Source: JAIFWV01 sp964580495 (GTDB lineage Bacteria; Patescibacteriota; Doudnabacteria; UBA920; O2-02-FULL-48-8). Taken from it: a stretch of DNA of 24,589 nt. Position 1 is the first letter of the stretch, and each line of letters starts with the position of its first letter. The position numbers and the translations under genes were made by a program. Below are positions 8,128 to 14,579 of the stretch, piece after piece. The stretch is taken from NCBI GenBank assembly GCA_964580495.1, contig CAZOKE010000018.1:1-24589 (forward strand), given 5' to 3'. The notes under the pieces are model-generated. The model was not told the origin of the DNA. It saw only the letters and a list, made by a program, of their open reading frames with translations, and ran no database searches.

Positions 8128-10156
8128 ATATGTCGAGCAGGTGCTCGGGAATGGCCTTAAGGATTCGCGAAGGTACACTCATATTGCGTATGCCATAAGT
8201 CTTGCGCGTAAGCGCGTGCACTAGAAACAACTTTTTTTTCGCTCTTGTCACACCGACGTAAGCCAAGCGGACTTCTTCCGCAATGTCTTTAGCTTCCAGG
8301 ATGGACCTCGAGTGCGGCAGTATCCCCTCTTCCAAGCCGATAAGAAAAACCGTATCGAATTCCAAACCTTTGGCTTGATGCAAAGTCATGAGTGTGACTT
8401 TGGGACTATTCAAATCAATTTCATCCGCCTGCGTCATAAGCGTGACTTCTTCCAGAAATTTATTTAATCCTTCTTTCCAGGGCAAAGCTTTGTAAATTCC
8501 TGCAACGTTGAATAATTCCTGCACGTTTTCAAATCTGCCTTCCCCTTCTTCAGATCCGTCGCGAAGGAATCGTTCATAACCAGTCAGACGCATGACATTG
8601 CGTAGGATATCCAAAATGTTGGCTCCGTTCTCGTCTAGGCCCGAAATTGTATTTAAGATTTCAAAAAAACTTTTTATTGCCGGTTTTTCATCCAGCACTT
8701 TGGCAAGCTCATCGTCATCGTGGGTTATAAGCGCTTGCTTGAGCATGTCGAATGCTTTGGGGCCGATCCCCCGCGGCGGCACGTTGACCACGCGTTTGAG
8801 AGACACCAAATCGTTGGGATTGATGATCAGCTTAATGTAAGCCAGCATGTCTTTGATTTCTTTGCGTTCATAAAATTTCAAGCCGCCTACAATCTGGTAT
8901 GGGATGCTGGATTCGATCATCATCTCTTCAATAACGCGCGACTGGGCGTGGGTGCGATAAAGCACGGCAATATTATTTAGTCCCGCACGATTTTGAAGTT
9001 TGGGAAGCACCCGGGCTTGGCTTTTGCGCATGAGCCGGCCCAAAATCGTATCATCCTCTTCGTTAACGTACTCCAATTCATTTGATTTCCCGCCTGCCCG
9101 CAACGCTCTCGCTTGCGAGGCGGGCGGGTCTTGCAATTCGATGATAGTCTTGGCCACGAACCAAGCCTCGGCCATTTCGTCATCTGCCCGGTACAAAACC
9201 GGTTTTTGGCCGCTTTCGTTGTCAGTCCAAAGCTTTTTCTTGTGCTGCCGGGGAGAAAGCTCAATAATTTTCTCCGCAATATTTAAAATGTGCGAGGTGG
9301 AGCGGTAATTTTGTTCCAAACGAATAATTAGTGCTTCGGGGTAATCTTTCTCGAAATCCAAAATGTTTTGCAAATCAGCCCCGCGAAAACCATAGATTGC
9401 CTGGGCATCATCCCCGACGACAAACAAGTTGCGATGGGCTTGGGCCAAAAGCTTGGTCATCGTATATTGCGCCGTATTGGTGTCCTGGTACTCATCTACC
9501 AATATGTAGCGCCAGGTATTTTGGTATTTTTTTAAAACTTCCGGATGCTGTTTAAATAATTTAACCGGCAGGCTGATCAGGTCGCCGAAATCCACGGCAT
9601 TATTTTTGCGGAGATGCTCTTCGTACATGACAAAAACTTCCCTCGCCATGCGGTTGAATTGTTTGTCCCCGACTTCGATGTCTTCCGGGTCTTCCAAATT
9701 ATTCTTGGCGCGATCGATGATATGCGAAAACAAAGAAGGTTTGAATCTGGTCGGATCGATTTGTTTTTGCAACAAAATTTCTTTGAGCAAACTCTCCTGG
9801 TCATCATCATCGTAAATTACAAAATTCCTATCCAAGCCGAGCGCTGCTCCGTCCACGCGCAAAATACGGGCGCCGATCGAATGAAAAGTTCCCATTGCCG
9901 GCACACTCTCGTTTTTGCCCAAAAGTTTAAGCAGCCGTTCTTTCATTTCCGCCGCGGCTTTATTGGTAAACGTCACTGCCAAAATATTCGCCGCAGGAAT
10001 ATTCATTTTTTTAATCAGATAAATAATCCGCAAAGTCAGGGATCGCGTTTTGCCGCTGCCGGCGCCAGCCAAAATCAAAACCGGTCCCAATGGGGCCGTC
10101 ACCGCTGCGAGCTGCTGCTCATTCAATCCGATATTTTCTTGCTGCTTCTTAGCCAT
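8105..10156 (-). CDS. pcrA: UvrD/PcrA-type superfamily 1A DNA helicase
   Basis: 683 residues. ATP-dependent 3'-5' DNA helicase used in repair and replication restart. Motifs in order: Q-motif region LNEQQLAAV, Walker A AGAGSGKT (30-37), motif Ia VTFTNKAA, Walker B DEYQDT (221-226), motif III GDDAQAIYGFRGA, motif IV EQNYRST, motif V TLHQAKGLEF (~591-600), and motif VI EVRLAYVGVTRAKK (~628-641). The C-terminal PcrA tail is short. Between the 2A-side EAWFVAKTI and NNIAVLYRTHAQSR the protein is about 30 residues longer than usual; this stretch includes PPASQARALRAGG, encoded by a GC-rich palindrome. The -10 element TATAAT (10171-10166) ends only 9 nt before the ATG, so the mRNA has almost no leader. 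Whether it is orthologous to uvrD or pcrA cannot be decided here. Confidence 0.93.
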   Translation of the reverse strand: MAKKQQENIGLNEQQLAAVTAPLGPVLILAGAGSGKTRSLTLRIIYLIKKMNIPAANILAVTFTNKAAAEMKERLLKLLGKNESVPAMGTFHSIGARILRVDGAALGLDRNFVIYDDDDQESLLKEILLQKQIDPTRFKPSLFSHIIDRAKNNLEDPEDIEVGDKQFNRMAREVFVMYEEHLRKNNAVDFGDLISLPVKLFKQHPEVLKKYQNTWRYILVDEYQDTNTAQYTMTKLLAQAHRNLFVVGDDAQAIYGFRGADLQNILDFEKDYPEALIIRLEQNYRSTSHILNIAEKIIELSPRQHKKKLWTDNESGQKPVLYRADDEMAEAWFVAKTIIELQDPPASQARALRAGGKSNELEYVNEEDDTILGRLMRKSQARVLPKLQNRAGLNNIAVLYRTHAQSRVIEEMMIESSIPYQIVGGLKFYERKEIKDMLAYIKLIINPNDLVSLKRVVNVPPRGIGPKAFDMLKQALITHDDDELAKVLDEKPAIKSFFEILNTISGLDENGANILDILRNVMRLTGYERFLRDGSEEGEGRFENVQELFNVAGIYKALPWKEGLNKFLEEVTLMTQADEIDLNSPKVTLMTLHQAKGLEFDTVFLIGLEEGILPHSRSILEAKDIAEEVRLAYVGVTRAKKKLFLVHALTRKTYGIRNMSVPSRILKAIPEHLLDIYEYTYGS
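9089..9128. repeat. GC-rich palindrome embedded in the pcrA coding frame
   Basis: The arms 9089-9106 and 9111-9128 around TCTC begin with CCCGCC and end with GGCGGG. They pair well over the outer 10 bases (one G-T pair) and imperfectly inside. The element is much richer in G+C than the surrounding gene and falls in the non-conserved insertion of the helicase. It resembles a mobile REP-like palindrome tolerated in-frame. Confidence 0.6.
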
Positions 10157-10165
10157 AGCTTACAT

Positions 10166-10171
10166 ATTATA
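10166..10171 (-). promoter_or_regulatory. -10 element of pcrA
   Basis: TATAAT on the minus strand, 9 nt upstream of the pcrA ATG. No convincing -35 is present. The predicted start point leaves a leader of only 2-3 nt, and no SD could fit. Confidence 0.5.
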
Positions 10172-10195
10172 AACTACAAGTCCCTGTTTTAGCGA

Positions 10196-10328
10196 GCACA
10201 TCAGGCAAACATTAAAATCAGGTGGTACGATTTTTGGGGACCCCGCTCGCGCGCATCCGCCAGTTGGCGGAGAGCACGTGCTGGGTAAAAATCGCACCAA
10301 AATCTGAATCATAATTTGCCAGATGTGC
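10196..10328. repeat. 133-bp imperfect palindrome upstream of pcrA
   Basis: Left arm 10196-10235 and right arm 10287-10328 are imperfect reverse complements. The outermost pairing is GCACATC-x-GGCAAA, the innermost GGT-x-CGATTTTT, with mismatches and small length differences in between. The centre holds a second hairpin, TCCGCC-AGTT-GGCGGA (10256-10271), in a GC-rich stretch. No protein is encoded. It could be a MITE-like insertion or a structured RNA. Confidence 0.6.
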
Positions 10329-10419
10329 GAGCGCCCCTTTTTGTGGATAATCATGACAAAAAACAGCCCTAAAAAGAGCATTATTTCAGACTTATATACA
10401 ATCAAAGGTTCTTTAAGTG

Positions 10420-10448
10420 TTGACGGATAAGGCCTATTTTGATATTAT
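10420..10448 (+). promoter_or_regulatory. Promoter for the M23 hydrolase gene and its structured leader
   Basis: TTGACG (10420-10425), a 17-bp spacer and TATTAT (10443-10448), giving a start near 10455. It is the only good plus-strand promoter seen between pcrA and the hydrolase gene. Confidence 0.7.
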
Positions 10449-10454
10449 TTGCAC

Positions 10455-10604
10455 TATCGAAAAGTAACGACTGAAGAACATTTAAATCAAACATTTTAAC
10501 CTATATTGTTGCCTAGTAAAGAATCGAATTTGGCCCTCTAGTCTCCCACTAATAGACTTGTTTCCAATTCCATTCGACCCATAGGTTTAAATGTTTGATC
10601 TTAA
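10455..10604 (+). ncRNA. Structured leader or small RNA upstream of the M23 hydrolase gene
   Basis: The predicted transcript contains a long closing stem: 10486-10504 pairs with 10581-10599 over 19 bp with one mismatch, and can extend 4 bp further past a bulged C. The 76-nt interior can form a second imperfect helix (GAATTTGG with CCAATTC) and an apical hairpin (AGTCT/AGACT). The shape is a long rod with internal bubbles. It ends 3-4 nt before GAGG (10608-10611), so it could control translation of the gene that follows. 6S RNA has a similar overall shape, but I see no diagnostic 6S sequence, and the c-di-AMP (ydaO) riboswitch consensus is absent. Confidence 0.5.
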
Positions 10605-10793
10605 GACGAGGTTGTTATTCTAAAGCTTAGAAATACTTCCGCTTCAAACAAATCAGACAGCGGATCGCAAATTCCACAAATCAAACCCACTCTCAAGCAA
10701 AAAATCAAGCAAGTTTTTGCTTCTCTTCGCACATCCGTAAAAGTCAGCAACAGATTTACCATCCATCCATTCCGTTCGCTGCACTCACGGCAT

Positions 10794-11936
10794 TTGCTGC
10801 CATTATCGCTAAATGACTATATCGCCCGCTTCGGCCTGGAACTTGTAGTTTTGGGTATCGCTGCGGTTTGTATGGTCGCCAACATAACACTCGCATCCCA
10901 GCTCCGAACTTCGGGCCTCCGGGATAACAGTGTTATTTTTTCTTTTCTGCAGAATAATCCCAAACTCAACAGCCCTTTAATTTCGGAAAACCAGACCACG
11001 ACGATTTTGGCTCGAGCCGACCAATGGATAATTTCCCAAGCTTCCGCTTCTGCGCTCTTGGCTTCTGCAAATACAACAACCAAGAACCAAAATTTCTCGA
11101 CAATTCAAGACAATGTCATCGTCAAAACCAATCCGGCCGATACGCAAAACCTCCGCCATGGCAAAACAACTTATGAAGTGCAGCCCGGCGACACGTTGGT
11201 TTCTGTAGCATCCAGTTTTGGGCTGTCTCCCGCCACGATTATGGTGGAAAACAACCTTAACCCAAACTCGAATCTCAAACCAGGCCAACAGCTGGTCATC
11301 CTGCCTTTTGACGGAATAAGCTATACTTTGAAAGAAAACGACAGCTTGGAAGCGATTGCCGCAAAGTACAAAATCGATTTGAATGATTTGCTGGAAGTCA
11401 ACGACTTGGAATTGACCTCCGATGCCCAGGCCGGAGACAACATTATAATTCCTACCACGCCAAATATACCCAAACCGGCAACTCCTAAATTTATCACCAA
11501 TACCAACGGCCGCGTAGCACTAACGCAGGCTCAAGCTCCAGCCGGGTTCGCTCCTTCCGGCAGCTTAAGTTTCCTCTGGCCCACAGTGACCCATAATATC
11601 ACACAAGGTTTCTCGTCCAGACACTCGGGCATCGACATCTCCGACAGCCAATTGGAGCCGATCTATGCGGCGGAAGACGGTTTCGTGGAAATTGCCGGTT
11701 TCCAGACCAATGGCTATGGCAACACCATACTCATCAACCACGGCAACGGCTTTAAGACTCGCTATGGGCACGCTTCAGAACTGTATGTCAAAGCCGGCGA
11801 CCACGTTGTGAAAGGGCAGATTATCGCCAAACAAGGCCACACCGGACACGTCCGCGGCGCTACCGGCATCCACCTCCACTTCGAAATTATCGCAAACGAT
11901 CGACGAGTAAATCCTTTGCTTTATGTGAAGCCATAA
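10794..11936 (+). CDS. Membrane-anchored peptidoglycan hydrolase: LysM, LysM, M23 endopeptidase
   Basis: 380 residues from TTG, the first canonical start codon. The frame is open and protein-like back to 10605, so the true N-terminus may be up to ~59 residues longer (ATT at 10617, 5 nt after GAGG). A membrane segment at 15-34 anchors it with the bulk outside. LysM domains at ~126-170 (YEVQPGDTLVSVASSFGLS) and ~176-220 (YTLKENDSLEAIAAKYKID) bind glycan. The M23 (lysostaphin-like) zinc domain spans ~265-375 with HSGID (ligands H277 and D281), RYGH (H326) and GIHLHFE (H360 and H362), so it looks catalytically intact and should cut peptide crosslinks. It stands alone, convergent with the DUF11 gene, and ends at a good terminator. 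Confidence 0.9.
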   Translation: MLPLSLNDYIARFGLELVVLGIAAVCMVANITLASQLRTSGLRDNSVIFSFLQNNPKLNSPLISENQTTTILARADQWIISQASASALLASANTTTKNQNFSTIQDNVIVKTNPADTQNLRHGKTTYEVQPGDTLVSVASSFGLSPATIMVENNLNPNSNLKPGQQLVILPFDGISYTLKENDSLEAIAAKYKIDLNDLLEVNDLELTSDAQAGDNIIIPTTPNIPKPATPKFITNTNGRVALTQAQAPAGFAPSGSLSFLWPTVTHNITQGFSSRHSGIDISDSQLEPIYAAEDGFVEIAGFQTNGYGNTILINHGNGFKTRYGHASELYVKAGDHVVKGQIIAKQGHTGHVRGATGIHLHFEIIANDRRVNPLLYVKP

Positions 11937-11964
11937 AGAGAAAGTAGAAAATAAAAATTTTTTT

Positions 11965-11987
11965 AGCTCCGGTGAGGAGCTTTTTTG
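11965..11987 (+). terminator. Intrinsic terminator of the M23 hydrolase gene
   Basis: AGCTCC-GGTGA-GGAGCT hairpin followed by a run of seven T, 28 nt after the stop codon. Confidence 0.85.
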
Positions 11988-12029
11988 TTGCAAATAAAAA
12001 ACTCTGATGGTTCAATGGCTATCCGATCT

Positions 12030-12060
12030 GCAAAATAAAGATCCTGGCTCTCGTCAGGAT
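12030..12060 (-). terminator. Possible terminator of the DUF11 gene
   Basis: On the minus strand, ATCCTG/CAGGAT arms (12060-12055 and 12046-12041) with an 8-nt loop are followed by CTTTATTTT. The stem is short (6 bp). It faces the hydrolase terminator in a 166-bp convergent spacer that holds nothing else recognisable. Confidence 0.45.
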
Positions 12061-12102
12061 TCCATATCAAACCTTTAGTTCTCTGCTCACTGTTTACTTA
12101 TA

Positions 12103-13878
12103 CTATTGTACCGTGCTCCCCTTGTCTTGCACGATCTGGTCGTCAATGTCTCCGGTTGAGAATTGAGGAATCGGGTTTGGAGCGAGGTTTTGATTCGTGA
12201 ATGAATCGGTAGCGGTGGCAGCAATGTTGGTAAGCAGCCTCATCTGCTGTCCTTGATCCGAAGGACCGGGAGTGACAACTAACTGGAATGACACTTTCAA
12301 AGCCGGGGTAAGCTTGCCGGTGAAAGCCGGCAGATTGCCGACGTTCCATTTGATATGGCCGGAGCCGGGATCATAAGTTAGCCGCGAGGATTCGCTGGAC
12401 GGAATGATGACATTCTTCCAGGCACTCGGCGGCAGCGGCAAAGACGCGTCTATTAAAACATTATTGAGGTCGTTGGAGCTGTTTGTAAGCTGGTAATTGA
12501 TTGCAAACACGGTAGATTTGCCGACTTGCATGGGCATAGCCCCGCTTATATAGTCCCCAGTCATAGAAAAGCTAAAATTGGTGGCGAGCTTAACGTTTGT
12601 ATCGGCTGCCTGGATCGGTGTTGTGATTTCCGACGAAACAACCTGCACGGAATTTTTAATGACTTGATTGGTCAGAGTCACAGGCAAGCTTTGTTTCAAG
12701 GGCAATGTGAACTGGACCTGGCCGCGCCCGCCCGGAGGCAATATGGAAAGGTTGGTATTGGTCGCAGACTTCCAAGTTATAACATTGCCGGTAATCACCG
12801 CATCAGGTACGGACAATCTGGAAACATCAATCAAATTGCTGGAAATGGTATCGGTGATGATCAAATTGGTCAGGCCAATCTCCCCTTCGTTTGAATAATT
12901 AATTATATACTGGACTTCACCGCCCAAAGACACTACATCGGCCGGATCCGCTGTTTGAGTGATTGCAATCGGCGCGCTTTTCAAGCTGAAGCTTGCAGTA
13001 GAGCTGATTTGAGGCGCGAAAGAGTTGTTTATGACAATTCCCAACTGGCCCATAACCATCTGCTGGTCCATGCTTTGGCCCATGAAGTCTCCGGTAACAT
13101 CGATGTGCCCGTTGGCACCTTTGAGAAGTTTACCAATAGTCCAATAATTATTGCTTTTACTTGGAGGCGTGCTGGCTGTCTTAAAGCTGTAATCCTGCGG
13201 GTAAACCAAGCTGATTGCAACATTGTCGTAATCCTGGTTTGAAACATTGCTGTAATTGACCGTGAAGGTCGTGCTTTGCCCGACCGGGACTTCCACCGGC
13301 CCGGAAATGTCAAAGGTCAAATTTGGCGCGGCAATGCTTGTATGGATGCTTTGCGAGACGCTGAAATCTGAATTGAAGTTCGAGAGCACATAATTGAGCT
13401 TGGCTTGGATTTGTTTGTCCTCTCCGGTGGATCCCGAAAGCTTGCCGCGGATAACCACTTCGCCGTCGCGCCCTTCTTTGATTACCGGGAGATTAAAAGT
13501 AATACCCGAAGAATTAGTGGGAGCGGGAGTCGATGATTTGAAGACGAAATTGGTGGGATAAATCATATTCAAACTGACATTGGTCAGATCCGCATTCTCG
13601 CCGTTGTGGTAGAGAATATGGTATTCGGCTTCGGATCCGGAAGAAATTGAGATCGGGCCTTTGATGAGAAGCGTGACATTGTTGCTAACCGGTGCAGCCG
13701 AAGGAGTCTGGCCCCAAAAGAAATACCATCCGATGCCGCCGATTACAAGCAACGCCACAAAAAAACTGACAAAGATTTTCCAATTCTTGTACCAGGGTTT
13801 TGGCTGCGGCTGCTGGAAAGCATCTGGGGGCAATTCTTGTTTTAATTCGTCGGCGTCGAATATCTGATCGTCTGGCAT
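12103..13878 (-). CDS. Single-pass surface protein with four DUF11-like Ig repeats
   Basis: 591 residues. An acidic, Pro/Gln-rich cytoplasmic N-terminus (1-31) precedes a membrane segment (35-55, VSFFVALLVIGGIGWYFFW) and a wholly extracytoplasmic remainder. Four tandem beta-sandwich units of ~115-130 residues are visible near 68-185, 186-300, 301-425 and 430-560. Each opens with a phrase of the type S-G-x-x-x-x-Y-x-I-x-Y-x-N followed by L-T-N-V (for example GQSTTFTVNYSN and GGEVQYIINYSN). This is the DUF11/conserved-repeat pattern of bacterial surface adhesins and scaffold proteins. It starts 2 nt after the recO stop, so it is co-transcribed with recO. The role is structural or adhesive by family resemblance; its ligand is unknown. 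Confidence 0.8.
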   Translation of the reverse strand: MPDDQIFDADELKQELPPDAFQQPQPKPWYKNWKIFVSFFVALLVIGGIGWYFFWGQTPSAAPVSNNVTLLIKGPISISSGSEAEYHILYHNGENADLTNVSLNMIYPTNFVFKSSTPAPTNSSGITFNLPVIKEGRDGEVVIRGKLSGSTGEDKQIQAKLNYVLSNFNSDFSVSQSIHTSIAAPNLTFDISGPVEVPVGQSTTFTVNYSNVSNQDYDNVAISLVYPQDYSFKTASTPPSKSNNYWTIGKLLKGANGHIDVTGDFMGQSMDQQMVMGQLGIVINNSFAPQISSTASFSLKSAPIAITQTADPADVVSLGGEVQYIINYSNEGEIGLTNLIITDTISSNLIDVSRLSVPDAVITGNVITWKSATNTNLSILPPGGRGQVQFTLPLKQSLPVTLTNQVIKNSVQVVSSEITTPIQAADTNVKLATNFSFSMTGDYISGAMPMQVGKSTVFAINYQLTNSSNDLNNVLIDASLPLPPSAWKNVIIPSSESSRLTYDPGSGHIKWNVGNLPAFTGKLTPALKVSFQLVVTPGPSDQGQQMRLLTNIAATATDSFTNQNLAPNPIPQFSTGDIDDQIVQDKGSTVQ

Positions 13879-13880
13879 AG

Positions 13881-14534
13881 TTATTTGAAAGCGTTAATGA
13901 TGGAAACTGATTTCAGTTCGCGTTCCAGGATAAATTCCAAAAGCTTATTGATGGTGGACTTGAGATTAAACACCAGGCTTTCCGGGATGCTGTAATCGCG
14001 AAGGTCGCGGAAGTCTTTCTCGCGCAATGTTTGTATGACCAACGCCAAATCTGTCGAGACTCTGAAATTATATTCTGCGTATTCAGCACTAAAGCCCAGG
14101 CAATCCAGCAATTTAAGAGTGAACGAATTAAGTGCGACGTTGATCGCATCCAGATTTTCTTCGGAATCCAGCACCTCTAAAAATTCCACTAAGTGCTCGA
14201 ACGCCGCTTCATTGGGATGTTCATCGGCAGTAGTCTTAAGCATGAGTTCGGTGACATAGAAAGCCGGGGCCATTTTGGCCAAGTTCGAGCGGACACCTTT
14301 GAAATTCCGGACCAATTGCACTGAAATTATGGTCGGCAAGCTGCGGCCGGTCATTTCGAATTTGATTAAAGACAAATCCTGCAAACTGTAAGCCATTTTG
14401 CTTTTGGACGCGCGCAAACCGCGGGCAAGCACGCGGACTTTGCCCAATTCAGCAGTCCAAATCGTGAGGATCTGGTCGGTTTCCCTGTAATTTTGTTTCT
14501 TGAGCACGATTCCCTGTGCCTTGCGGTATTTCAT
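13881..14534 (-). CDS. recO: DNA repair protein RecO
   Basis: 217 residues. It mediates RecA loading by annealing DNA and displacing SSB in the RecFOR pathway. The N-terminal OB fold is clear: MKYRKAQGIVLKKQNYRETD, then ILTIWTAELGKVRVLARGLRASKSK. The helical C-terminal part begins near 80 (APAFYVTELMLKTT) and includes LLDCLGFSAEY. The Cys4 zinc site of many RecO proteins is missing: only one Cys is present. The protein is somewhat shorter than typical family members (~240). It lies between ileS and the DUF11 gene on the same strand. A pair of hairpins separates it from ileS, and no convincing SD precedes its ATG. Confidence 0.9.
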   Translation of the reverse strand: MKYRKAQGIVLKKQNYRETDQILTIWTAELGKVRVLARGLRASKSKMAYSLQDLSLIKFEMTGRSLPTIISVQLVRNFKGVRSNLAKMAPAFYVTELMLKTTADEHPNEAAFEHLVEFLEVLDSEENLDAINVALNSFTLKLLDCLGFSAEYAEYNFRVSTDLALVIQTLREKDFRDLRDYSIPESLVFNLKSTINKLLEFILERELKSVSIINAFK

Positions 14535-14544
14535 ACTAGTAGGA

Positions 14545-14575
14545 GCTCACTAAGTGAGCACGCTACCTAGCGTGC
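14545..14575. repeat. Two abutting hairpins between ileS and recO
   Basis: GCTCAC-TAA-GTGAGC (14545-14559) and GCACGCTA-CC-TAGCGTGC (14558-14575) share two bases and fill most of the 45-bp spacer. Neither is followed by a T run on the minus strand, so they look like REP-type or mRNA-stabilising palindromes rather than a terminator. Confidence 0.6.
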
Positions 14576-14579
14576 CGAC

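Noticed and set aside
9614..10192. 192-codon plus-strand frame opposite pcrA
   Set aside because: It is antisense to the conserved helicase motifs Walker A and Ia and crosses the pcrA promoter; its composition mirrors the real gene.
10160..10405. 81-codon minus-strand frame upstream of pcrA
   Set aside because: It is made of the two arms and core of a large palindrome, with no conserved features.
10455..10604. c-di-AMP (ydaO-type) riboswitch
   Set aside because: Gene context (LysM/M23 hydrolase) fits, but none of the conserved purine-rich blocks of that aptamer is present.
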